13,351 nt of DNA from JAWOHX01 sp046484975 (GTDB taxonomy: Bacteria > Bacillota > Clostridia > DUPQ01): the NCBI GenBank assembly GCA_046484975.1, contig JAWOHX010000048.1:1-13351 (forward strand). Reading direction: 5' to 3'. The position numbers and the translations under genes are program-made. Numbering within the stretch: the stretch's first letter is position 1; each line of letters begins with the position of its first letter. Below, one piece after another: positions 1-6,942 of this stretch. The notes under the pieces are model-generated. The model did no database searches, was not told the origin of the DNA, and worked only from the letters and a program-made list of their open reading frames with translations.

Positions 1-89
1 GCCTCCATCTTGACCAAATCCACGACGCCCTTGAACTGGTCCTCGGCCCCGATCGGCAATTGGATCGGCACCGGGTTGGCGCCCAACCA
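1..89 (-). other. fusA (fragment): Elongation factor G fragment joined in frame to the GGDEF/HD-GYP gene (probable assembly chimera)
   Basis: Read on the minus strand, these bases encode LGANPVPIQLPIGAEDQF followed by KGVVDLVKMEA. This is the conserved G-domain segment of translation elongation factor G, whose usual form is R-L-G-A-N-x-V-P-I-Q-L-P-I-G. EF-G has no reason to be attached to an HD-GYP domain, and the fragment is richer in G+C than the gene it joins. The exact breakpoint cannot be fixed because the bases at about 84-95 (GCATGGTTG on the minus strand) fit either parent. I infer a misjoined contig end rather than a natural fusion. Confidence 0.8.
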
Positions 90-1922
90 TGCAGCCACCC
101 GATCGGAATGATTCTTTTCCCGTGGGCTTTTCTCGTGCAGTGTGTAGATGATGGATTCCAGTGTCCTTCCTCTCATGCTTGGACTTTCGAAAAGCTTCTT
201 TTTATACATGAAATCCTCCGCTCGCTTCATCACGGAACGGATATCTTGATGTGTTTCCTCCTTGCAGCCCCAGCCAATTGAGATGGACAACAGGATGGAT
301 TTGATGAGAGTGCTTTCCACTTTCATCTTGATTTTGGCCGCCAGGAGTTCCGCCTCAGACAAGGAAGTGTTGGGAAGAATGAGAATGAACTCATCCCCGC
401 CCATCCTGGCCACCACATCGGTTTTCCGGCTTGCTCCACTGATAATCTGTGCTACCTCCCGGAGAATCATGTCGCCGGTGGCATGTCCAAAGGCATCATT
501 GGACAGTTTCAAACCGTTGAGATCCGCCATCATGAGGGAAAGGGGAAGGTTCCCGGCGGTATCCAACCGACGTAGTTCCGCATCGAAAAACCTGCGGTTG
601 TACAAACCGGTCAACTGGTCGTGGAAGCTCAGATGCTCGATTTCCCGTAGTTTGTCATAGGATTCCGTCATATCCCGGAACACAACGACCGCTCCATGAG
701 GGTTTCCCCGGTCGTCCAGGATGGGGGCAGTGTTATTGGAAACAATCCGCCGGACACCGGTCTTTGAAACCAGGTGAATACACTCCCTCATGCTGGAAGC
801 ATTCCCTGTACGGAGAACTGTCCCGATGATGTGATCGAATGGTTCCCCGGTTTCCGGGTCCAGGGCATGGAATACTTCATGGAAAGGCTGATTCCGGGCC
901 TGCTCCTGGGGCCATCCGGTGAGGGCCTCTGCCTCCTTGTTGACCAGCTGGATCTTGCCGTCACCATCGGTGGTGATGATGGCGTCCCCCACGGAAAGCA
1001 AGGTGACCCGCAGCTTTTCCTTCTCTTTGTCCAGGGCCTTCCGGTTGAACATCAACAGGAATACCAATCCGGACAGGATGACCAGGAAGGATCCCATGGA
1101 GATGATGATGATGTTCCTCTGGAGAACGAGGGAATCCCGTGCATTTTTTAAATCCGTGATGTCATGGATGACCCCAAAGACCATATTCCGCTCGGAATCA
1201 TATATTGCCACGGAATGGATATGGAAAATCCTGTTGTCGGAAGGCCTTCGGATGGAGAACTCGATGTCATAGGGGGTCCCGTCCTTGATCAGGGCAGCCA
1301 GTGCCTGGTCCAGGGCATCCCGGTATTCCGGGAGGGGAATGGTCTGGATATTGGATATGGTCATTTCCTGTCCTTCCAGCCCATAGATCCTCATGGCGCC
1401 CTCGGAGGCCACCACCCTGTTATCCGTGAGAAAAAATTGCCAGTGCCCGATATGAGCCTGTAGTTCCGCCAGTTTCAGCCGGGCGTTTATGTCCGTGAGT
1501 TCTTGCTGGTAGGTGGTCTTTTCCGTGATGTCATGAATCACTGAAAACAGAAGGGTTTTGTCCTGGGTGGGCCAGGAAAAGACTTCCACCGTACGCACTT
1601 CCCCGGATGCTAGGCGATGAGGAAAAATGAAATAGTTGCGGACCTGGTCCTTCGCCGCCTGCCATTCAAGGGCAATTTCCTCAGGAGGCAGGGTGTTGAT
1701 CTCATTGATATTCATGGATTGAAGAACCTCCACGGGATATCCGTAGAAGGTGGAAGCTGCCTGGTTGGCGAAGACAATTTCACCGGTGGTCGAGTCAATG
1801 AGAAGCATCACAGCACCATGATTTCGCAGGATGTCCTCATACATCGTGTCGGCGGACAACGCATGTACAGGAATCAGGAACAGGGCGGCGGACAACAGGC
1901 AAAGGAAAATCCTTCGAAGCAT
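3..1922 (-). CDS. Membrane-anchored PAS-GGDEF signalling protein, start of HD-GYP, truncated and chimeric at its 3' end
   Basis: This is probably a bifunctional c-di-GMP enzyme that senses a signal through PAS domains, makes c-di-GMP with GGDEF, and would degrade it with a C-terminal HD-GYP domain. The frame starts at an ATG at 1922 with AGGAGG eight bases upstream and stays open to the window edge (640 codons). Residues 1-24 form a signal peptide or anchor. Two PAS-like segments follow (about 30-135 and 155-260), each ending in an H-D-I-T sequence. A transmembrane helix lies near 270-292, a third PAS near 305-415, and GGDEF near 430-580. The active motif MGGDEF is intact and an RKTD I-site sits five residues before it, implying product inhibition. 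Near residue 590 a typical HD-GYP opening appears (HEKSPREKNHSDRVAA), then the reading frame switches abruptly to elongation factor G (see separate entry). The signalling domains are clear; the sensed ligand is unknown. The real gene continues beyond this contig. Confidence 0.85.
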   Translation of the reverse strand, partial: MLRRIFLCLLSAALFLIPVHALSADTMYEDILRNHGAVMLLIDSTTGEIVFANQAASTFYGYPVEVLQSMNINEINTLPPEEIALEWQAAKDQVRNYFIFPHRLASGEVRTVEVFSWPTQDKTLLFSVIHDITEKTTYQQELTDINARLKLAELQAHIGHWQFFLTDNRVVASEGAMRIYGLEGQEMTISNIQTIPLPEYRDALDQALAALIKDGTPYDIEFSIRRPSDNRIFHIHSVAIYDSERNMVFGVIHDITDLKNARDSLVLQRNIIIISMGSFLVILSGLVFLLMFNRKALDKEKEKLRVTLLSVGDAIITTDGDGKIQLVNKEAEALTGWPQEQARNQPFHEVFHALDPETGEPFDHIIGTVLRTGNASSMRECIHLVSKTGVRRIVSNNTAPILDDRGNPHGAVVVFRDMTESYDKLREIEHLSFHDQLTGLYNRRFFDAELRRLDTAGNLPLSLMMADLNGLKLSNDAFGHATGDMILREVAQIISGASRKTDVVARMGGDEFILILPNTSLSEAELLAAKIKMKVESTLIKSILLSISIGWGCKEETHQDIRSVMKRAEDFMYKKKLFESPSMRGRTLESIIYTLHEKSPREKNHSDRVAAWLGANPVPIQLPIGAEDQFKGVVDLVKME

Positions 1923-1943
1923 CTCAGTTTCCTCCTGACATCC

Positions 1944-1973
1944 ATTATATGATATCTGCCTGTGAATCAGCAA
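1944..1973 (-). promoter_or_regulatory. Sigma-A-type promoter of the PAS-GGDEF gene
   Basis: On the minus strand TTGCTG (1968-1973) is followed, after 18 bases, by a perfect TATAAT (1944-1949). Transcription would begin near 1937, leaving a leader of about 15 bases that contains the AGGAGG ribosome binding site at 1931-1936. It lies back to back with the nitroreductase promoter in a 96-base divergent intergenic region. Confidence 0.6.
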
Positions 1974-1993
1974 GAATATCATTTTTCCTATGA

Positions 1994-1999
1994 TATAAT
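1994..1999 (+). promoter_or_regulatory. -10 element for the nitroreductase / URO-D-family pair
   Basis: A perfect TATAAT lies 20 bases before the nitroreductase ATG. No convincing -35 hexamer is seen at 16-18 bases upstream, so the promoter may be weak or activator-dependent. Transcription would start near 2006, just before the GGGAG ribosome binding site at 2008-2012. Confidence 0.45.
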
Positions 2000-2018
2000 G
2001 AAAAAAAGGGAGTGACAT

Positions 2019-2837
2019 ATGGAACAGTGGAAGGCATACGATCTGATCCTAAGAAGGCGGTCCGTACGGACCTACGATGGCCGACCTCTTTGCATGGACC
2101 ACAAAAAGCGCATGGAGGCATTCATCAGGGAGGACAATCATTGTCCGTTCCATGCAGGATTCATGCTTGTCCTGGAGGATACCACTGAGCAGCCTGTGTC
2201 CACCTATGGTGTCATCAAAGGGGCCGAAACCTATCTGGCGGGCAAGACAGAAAATTCAGAGAAGGGATTGCTGGCTTACGGGTATGTCTTTGAGAAGATA
2301 CTTCTGTATGCCCTGGGCCTGGGAATTTCATCCTGCTGGCTGGCGGGAACGTATAAAAAAGGCCGATTTGCGAAAGTCCTTTCTCCCGGTGACGGGGAGG
2401 TCATCCCCGCCGTCTCGCCGATGGGATATGAAAAAGAGGAGAAACGGATGGTGGACACCCTGTTCAAGAGCCTGGCCGGCTCCGGAGGGAGGAAGTCCTG
2501 GAATGAAATATTCTTCCAGGACCAATTCACACTTCCCCTGCCACAAGAAAAGGTGCCGGAATACAAGGACCCATTGGAAGCGGTGCGCCTTGCCCCTTCC
2601 GCCTCCAACAAGCAACCGTGGTCAGTGGTGTATGGACGCGAAGCATTCCATTTCTATAAAAACGAGGCCGACTCATATGGCAAGTCCTTGGGCATGGATA
2701 TACAGATGGTGGACATGGGAATCGCAACCTGCCATTTTGATCTGGTCATGAGAGAACAGGGCCACTGTGGAAACTGGCAGTTCCTTGCATTGCCAAAGGA
2801 GGGACATCACCGGTATGTCGTCAGTTATGTGCTATAA
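2019..2837 (+). CDS. Nitroreductase family protein (TM1586-type)
   Basis: A predicted FMN-dependent oxidoreductase of 272 residues, probably cytoplasmic, whose substrate cannot be read from the sequence. The N-terminus carries the nitroreductase hallmark I-L-R-R-R-S-V-R-T-Y (residues 10-19), which in this superfamily contacts the FMN phosphate. The middle contains GLGISSCWLAGTY (100-112), typical of the flavin-binding core. A second half-repeat begins near 190 with RLAPSASNKQPWSVV. The two-lobed single-chain layout and length match the TM1586-like group better than the usual ~200-residue homodimeric nitroreductases. The ATG at 2019 is supported by GGGAG six bases upstream. The end of the gene overlaps the next one by 23 bases, so the pair is probably translationally coupled. 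Family assignment is good; any specific activity is unknown. Confidence 0.8.
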   Translation: MEQWKAYDLILRRRSVRTYDGRPLCMDHKKRMEAFIREDNHCPFHAGFMLVLEDTTEQPVSTYGVIKGAETYLAGKTENSEKGLLAYGYVFEKILLYALGLGISSCWLAGTYKKGRFAKVLSPGDGEVIPAVSPMGYEKEEKRMVDTLFKSLAGSGGRKSWNEIFFQDQFTLPLPQEKVPEYKDPLEAVRLAPSASNKQPWSVVYGREAFHFYKNEADSYGKSLGMDIQMVDMGIATCHFDLVMREQGHCGNWQFLALPKEGHHRYVVSYVL

Positions 2838-3954
2838 AGATGCCATCCAAAAGGCCCTTAATTTCCTGGAAACACAGCGGTACCGGATCGACAGGTCAGT
2901 TCAGGCCCAATGCAGTCTATGGGAAGGGAGCAAACCCGACCAGCAACCACTTCTATTAAGCTGTGCGCTTCCTCCCGAATTGGAGGACCTGTTTCCCGAA
3001 CTCGATTACCGTGAGATCCGGGCATCTTCGGAAAACATGCTGGTCCATGGCCTTGTACCTGCCCTGCGGGCTGCGGCCGGAGGCCGGGAGTCAGTACCCT
3101 CCGTGCGGGCCAACATGGGATGCGGGGTTTTTCCAACCCTGCTTGGTGTCAGGCAGGAGGTCTTCACGGACAAGATGCCCTGGGTCAGAAAGCATGCGCC
3201 AAGGGAACATCTCCTGGGCATGGATGCAGGGGACATCGTCCTGTCGGAGGAATTCAAACAGGGGCTGGAGCATATGGCTGCCATGTCTGTCGTCCTGGCA
3301 GACAGCCCATGCCGCATTTTCCCCATGGACCTGCAAGGGCCCTTCGATACCGCCCATATCGCATATGGAGACAGGATATTCTATGAGATCCATGATGACC
3401 CTGGCTTCCTGCATCATTTACTGGAGCTGAGTTGTGAGGCCATCATCCTTGGGATGGAGGCCTGTCTGGAATACATGCCAGGGGATATGGTTCCCCATTA
3501 CAACAGTCTGGTCATCCCCAGGTCCCTCGGGGGAATCAAAATCAGCGAGGACACCTCCACGCTTCTTTCAAGAGAGCAGATACAGGAGTTCGTGGTTCCC
3601 TACACCCAGAGGATTCTGGAGCATTTCGGCGGGGGCTATATCCATTACTGCGGGAAAAACCCAGGCCTGATGGAGGAGATCCTGCACCTGCCCCAGGTGA
3701 GAGGACTGAACCTGGGGAATCCGGAGATGCACGACATGGAGGATGTCCTGGGACGGTGCAGGGACCGTGGGTTGCTGTATTACGGATGGATCCCCCGGAA
3801 GGAAAACGAGGGACATCATGCATTTTTCCAACGATGTCTGCAGGCATCCTGCAAAAATGGACTCTGCCGCATCCTTCTCCAGGTCCAGGGGGGATGGGAA
3901 GAACGACAGGACATCGCCGAGGCCTGGGAAGGCAGCGTCATGGCCTGCGGATGA
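2815..3954 (+). CDS. Uroporphyrinogen decarboxylase family protein (MtaA/corrinoid methyltransferase-like)
   Basis: A 379-residue protein of the URO-D superfamily. Besides heme enzymes, this superfamily includes MtaA/CmuA-type methyltransferases that use zinc to move methyl groups between cobamides and a thiol. Visible family features are P-M-D-L-Q-G-P-F-D-T-A (170-180), VPHYNSLVIPRS (226-237), GGIKISEDTSTLLS (239-252) and GYIHYCGKN (274-282). The H277-x-C279 pair resembles the start of the HxC...C zinc site of the methyltransferases, and C346 or C351 could be the third ligand. It lacks the usual HemE N-terminal sequence, so true uroporphyrinogen decarboxylation is unlikely. I chose the ATG at 2815 because AAGGAGGG lies at 2796-2803; a farther-upstream frame extension has no such support. 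It overlaps the nitroreductase gene by 23 bases. No corrinoid protein gene is nearby, so the substrate remains open. Confidence 0.75.
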   Translation: MSSVMCYKDAIQKALNFLETQRYRIDRSVQAQCSLWEGSKPDQQPLLLSCALPPELEDLFPELDYREIRASSENMLVHGLVPALRAAAGGRESVPSVRANMGCGVFPTLLGVRQEVFTDKMPWVRKHAPREHLLGMDAGDIVLSEEFKQGLEHMAAMSVVLADSPCRIFPMDLQGPFDTAHIAYGDRIFYEIHDDPGFLHHLLELSCEAIILGMEACLEYMPGDMVPHYNSLVIPRSLGGIKISEDTSTLLSREQIQEFVVPYTQRILEHFGGGYIHYCGKNPGLMEEILHLPQVRGLNLGNPEMHDMEDVLGRCRDRGLLYYGWIPRKENEGHHAFFQRCLQASCKNGLCRILLQVQGGWEERQDIAEAWEGSVMACG

Positions 3955-3989
3955 TTTCCGGGGCAGCCTTATGTTTTTGGATGGTGTGA

Positions 3990-3995
3990 TATAAT
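3990..3995 (+). promoter_or_regulatory. -10 element upstream of the D-2-hydroxyacid dehydrogenase
   Basis: A perfect TATAAT lies 44 bases before the start codon in an 84-base intergenic gap. The -35 region is weak (CCTTAT or TTATGT). Downstream, 4002-4015 contains a short CGGGG/CCCCG hairpin with a four-base loop; it has no T-run and would lie in the 5' leader, so I do not call it a terminator. Confidence 0.45.
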
Positions 3996-4038
3996 GGGAG
4001 CACGGGGAAATCCCCGATGAGAAAGAGCAGGAGTTGTC

Positions 4039-4953
4039 ATGGGAAACGTTGGGCTGGTGCTGAACCTGACAGGAGGAGAGGCGTGGGAAAAGGAACTTGA
4101 GGGACTGGGCTACAGGATATATCCATCGGAGCAATTGCAGAAAGCCGAGGTTCTGGTGGCACATCAGGGATTTATCCATGACCATCTTTCAGGAATGCCG
4201 GGTCTTCGCTTCATCCAGTTGCCCAGCGCGGGATACGACATGCTGCCCATGGAAGCGATCAGGGAAAAGGACATCCTTGTAAGCAATGCCCGGGGGGTTT
4301 ACAGCATACCCATCGCGGAATGGGTGGTGCTGAAGATCCTGGAAATATACAAGGAAACCCGTTTTTTTGATGACAACCAGCGGAACAGGAAATGGGAAAA
4401 AAGCAGGTCTGTCCAGGAGCTTTACGGCAAGACCGTGGGCATCGTGGGGACAGGCAGCATCGGGACAGAGACATCGAAAAGGCTTGGTGCCTTCGGGTGC
4501 CGGATTCTGGGATATTCCCGGAATCCGGGTGAGAAAGAAGGCTACCAGGCGATTTATCACGGGTTTGATTTTCATATGTTCCTCGGCCTGTGTGACATCG
4601 TGGTCCTGACTCTGCCCCTCAACAGCGCCAGCCGCAACCTCATCAACACCGCAGCCCTTGGAGCCATGAAAAAGGATGCGGTGCTGGTGAACATTTCCCG
4701 CGGAGGGATCATCAACCAGCAGGAGTTGCTCCGCCATCTGGATCAGGGAGGTCTCAAGGGAGTCGCCCTGGATGTGTTTGAAGAGGAGCCCCTTGCCGAA
4801 AACCATCCCTTTTGGGAGCATCCCAGGGTGCTGGTTACGCCCCACAATTCCTTTTATAGCGAAAACATCAGGGGCAGACTCCTGGCGCTTGTCCGCCGTA
4901 ATCTGCAGGCATACATCCGGGGGGAGAGGCCGGAGAATGTGATCGTGGGCTGA
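4039..4953 (+). CDS. D-isomer-specific 2-hydroxyacid dehydrogenase, NAD-dependent
   Basis: This 304-residue cytoplasmic enzyme should reduce a 2-keto acid to a D-2-hydroxyacid, or the reverse, using NAD(H). The substrate-binding lobe contains IQLPSAGYDMLP (59-70), the usual Q-x-x-x-A-G-x-D pattern. The Rossmann motif is G-I-V-G-T-G-S-I-G (134-142). The catalytic trio is visible as R221 in N-I-S-R-G-G, a glutamate in the FEEEPL run (247-252) and H269 in T-P-H-N. The usual Trp or Pro after the catalytic His is replaced by N-S. The length is slightly short for the family (about 310-330). The start has GCAGGAG five bases upstream. It has its own -10 element and a separate promoter follows it, so it is probably monocistronic. 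The specific keto acid (lactate, glyoxylate/hydroxypyruvate or branched-chain) cannot be determined. Confidence 0.85.
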   Translation: MGNVGLVLNLTGGEAWEKELEGLGYRIYPSEQLQKAEVLVAHQGFIHDHLSGMPGLRFIQLPSAGYDMLPMEAIREKDILVSNARGVYSIPIAEWVVLKILEIYKETRFFDDNQRNRKWEKSRSVQELYGKTVGIVGTGSIGTETSKRLGAFGCRILGYSRNPGEKEGYQAIYHGFDFHMFLGLCDIVVLTLPLNSASRNLINTAALGAMKKDAVLVNISRGGIINQQELLRHLDQGGLKGVALDVFEEEPLAENHPFWEHPRVLVTPHNSFYSENIRGRLLALVRRNLQAYIRGERPENVIVG

Positions 4954-4968
4954 AGAAAGTCCTCTGTA

Positions 4969-4998
4969 TTGACAATGAAAGGGGCTGTTGGATAGTAT
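4969..4998 (+). promoter_or_regulatory. Strong sigma-A promoter of the galU-GHMP kinase operon
   Basis: A perfect TTGACA (4969-4974) is separated by 18 bases from TAGTAT (4993-4998). It lies in the 76-base gap after the dehydrogenase gene, 31 bases before the galU-like ATG. It shows that the four genes from 5030 form their own transcription unit. No operator-like palindrome is obvious around it. Confidence 0.7.
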
Positions 4999-5029
4999 GA
5001 GACATATGAGAGTGCAAGGAGGGACCAAG

Positions 5030-5914
5030 ATGATCAAAAAAGCGGTGATACCCGCAGCAGGGCTTGGAACCCGGATGCTTCCCCTGACCAAGACCCAGCC
5101 CAAGGAAATGCTTCCCCTGGGAGCCAAACCCTGTATCCACTACATCGTGGAGGAGCTGGCGGCAGTCGGAGTGGAACAGATCCTGTTCATCACCGGCTCA
5201 AATAAGCGGGCACTGGAAGACTATTTCGACAAGAACATCCAACTCAACAACCTTTTGTTTTCCTCGGGACAGACAGACATCCTGGAGAAGTTGGAATACG
5301 AGAATATGGAGATGCAATATTTTTATACAAGGCAAAGCGCGCCTTCCGGGCTGGGGGATGCCATATCCCATGCCAAAAATTTCATCGGGGGACAACCCTT
5401 CATCATCGCTCTGGGCGATTCGGTGATCGTCTCGGGAGAAAACCCCTCTTTACTGGGGAGGATGCTGGGTCAGTTCGAGAACAATCCCGAATCCCTGGTC
5501 ATCGGCACCCGTCCCGTCCCGCTGGAGGAGGTGTCCCGGTACGGCATCGTGGCTCCCAAAGGAGATGTCTTACAGGATATCTGCGAGATCACCGACGTGG
5601 TGGAGAAGCCTTCCCCGAAGAGCACTCCCTCCACCCGGGCTTTCTGCGCAAGGTACATTCTGCCCGGGAGCATCTTCGACGCACTGGAGCGGACCAGTCC
5701 CGGGAAAAGCGGTGAGATCCAGCTGACCGATGCCATCCGCCTGTTGCTGAAGGAGGGGACCAGGGGTTACTGCGTGAACATGAAGGAATCGGAAAAAAGA
5801 TATGACCTCGGGAACATGTCCTCCTATTTCGAAGCCTTCCTGGATTTTGCCTTGGAGGACGAGAAATACGGGTATCAGATGAGGCAATATGTCATCAATA
5901 AAATGAATCTTTGA
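5030..5914 (+). CDS. galU: GalU-type sugar-1-phosphate nucleotidyltransferase (UTP-glucose-1-phosphate uridylyltransferase family)
   Basis: The enzyme is expected to join a sugar-1-phosphate to UTP, releasing pyrophosphate; the family's standard product is UDP-glucose. It has 294 residues, the normal length for GalU. The N-terminal nucleotide-binding signature is A-V-I-P-A-A-G-L-G-T-R (5-15) followed by LPLTKTQPKEMLPL (17-30). Other landmarks are SGLGDAI (106-112), the metal-site G-D at 129-130, VEKP (191-194) and SGEIQLTDAI (227-236). I chose the ATG at 5030 because AAGGAGGG lies at 5016-5023; an upstream in-frame TTG lacks this. The next gene, a sugar kinase, begins 15 bases after the stop. 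This pairing suggests that the substrate may be the sugar-1-phosphate made by that kinase (for example glucuronate-1-phosphate) rather than, or besides, glucose-1-phosphate. The family call is firm; sugar specificity is open. Confidence 0.87.
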   Translation: MIKKAVIPAAGLGTRMLPLTKTQPKEMLPLGAKPCIHYIVEELAAVGVEQILFITGSNKRALEDYFDKNIQLNNLLFSSGQTDILEKLEYENMEMQYFYTRQSAPSGLGDAISHAKNFIGGQPFIIALGDSVIVSGENPSLLGRMLGQFENNPESLVIGTRPVPLEEVSRYGIVAPKGDVLQDICEITDVVEKPSPKSTPSTRAFCARYILPGSIFDALERTSPGKSGEIQLTDAIRLLLKEGTRGYCVNMKESEKRYDLGNMSSYFEAFLDFALEDEKYGYQMRQYVINKMNL

Positions 5915-5928
5915 CAGGAGACAGCATT

Positions 5929-6942
5929 ATGATTGTAGTGAGCACGCCCGGAAGGGCCGGGATCATCGGGAACCCCACCGATGGGTACGGGGGAGCCATG
6001 ATGGCCTGTTCCATCAGGAACCGGGCCACGGTGACGCTGAAGAAAAACAAGACCCTGGTTCTGGTGAACGATTTCGGGAAAACAGAACTGCTATGGAAAA
6101 ACGACTTTGAGAACAAGGGTGACTATTTCGATGTTTTCCGCTCGGTATTGCGTTTTCTGCGGGCATATGACCTGAAGGCGGAGATCAGGGTGAAAAGCAA
6201 CATTCCCGTCCAGGCGGGACTGTCCGGATCCACTGCCATTCTCTCCTCCCTCCTGTACGGGATACTGGCATTCACGGGGAAAAGCGTGAACCGCTACGAA
6301 CTGGCGGAGATGAACCGAATCATCGAACTGCATTACCTGAAATGCCAATGCGGATACCAGGATGCCTACATGACCACCTTCGGGGGTCTGCTTTATCTGG
6401 ATTTCCGGGGAAAGGAATATTACAGGGAACTGAAGGACGAGACATATGCCACGGTGGAGAACCTGTCCGCCCATGTGGATGAACTGCCTTTCCTCGTGGC
6501 CCACGGAGGGGTCATGCACAACTCCGGGCATTTTCACAAACCTCTGCGACAGCGTTGGCTGGAAGGGGAGAAACAGGTCGTGGACGGTTATCGGGAAATC
6601 GCCGAACTGGCCCGGTTCGGGAAAAAAGCCCTGCTGGGAAAAGACTGGGAACAGTTGGGAATCCTAATGAACAGGAATCATAAGATCCAGGATGCCCTCG
6701 CTCCTTCCGGTGAGGAGAACAATGCATTGATCCGCACCGCCCTGGAGAACGGTGCCTACGGTGCCAAGCTGGCAGGCGCCGGGGGAGGGGGCACCGTCAT
6801 CATACTGGCCCGGGATATCGCGGGCATGAAAGACATCCTCTCCAGAAAAGAGAACCTTGTTTTTCTGGAACTGGATCCCCAGGCCAGAGGGGTCTGCATC
6901 CGTGAGGACAAGTCCTCCCAGGCAGGTGCGCAGGAATCATGA
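5929..6942 (+). CDS. GHMP-family sugar-1-kinase, glucuronokinase-like
   Basis: A 337-residue ATP-dependent small-molecule kinase of the GHMP superfamily, cytoplasmic. All three GHMP motifs are present: the N-terminal strand-loop with PGRAGIIGNPTDGYGG (7-22), the phosphate-binding loop QAGLSGSTAILSS (95-107) and the C-terminal glycine-rich GAYGAKLAGAGGGGTV (275-290). A probable catalytic aspartate is D145 in C-G-Y-Q-D-A-Y, in the G-x-Q-D context of sugar-1-kinases. The opening GNPTDGYGG resembles plant-type glucuronokinases (GNPSDGYGG) more than galactokinase (GEHTDYN). That suggests a uronic acid or similar sugar phosphorylated at C1; heptose or arabinose kinase activity is an alternative. 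The ATG at 5929 has AGGAG nine bases upstream. Its TGA overlaps the next start codon as ATGA, so the two proteins are likely coupled. Superfamily is certain, substrate inferred. Confidence 0.8.
   Translation: MIVVSTPGRAGIIGNPTDGYGGAMMACSIRNRATVTLKKNKTLVLVNDFGKTELLWKNDFENKGDYFDVFRSVLRFLRAYDLKAEIRVKSNIPVQAGLSGSTAILSSLLYGILAFTGKSVNRYELAEMNRIIELHYLKCQCGYQDAYMTTFGGLLYLDFRGKEYYRELKDETYATVENLSAHVDELPFLVAHGGVMHNSGHFHKPLRQRWLEGEKQVVDGYREIAELARFGKKALLGKDWEQLGILMNRNHKIQDALAPSGEENNALIRTALENGAYGAKLAGAGGGGTVIILARDIAGMKDILSRKENLVFLELDPQARGVCIREDKSSQAGAQES

Noticed and set aside
774..1151. Plus-strand open frames within the first 1.9 kb as genes
   Set aside because: They lie opposite the clearly coding PAS-GGDEF gene, lack ribosome binding sites and have low-complexity, non-protein-like sequence.
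4002..4015. CGGGG/CCCCG hairpin before the dehydrogenase gene as a terminator
   Set aside because: The stem has only five pairs, there is no T-run, and it lies downstream of a TATAAT box, so it would be in the leader of the next gene.
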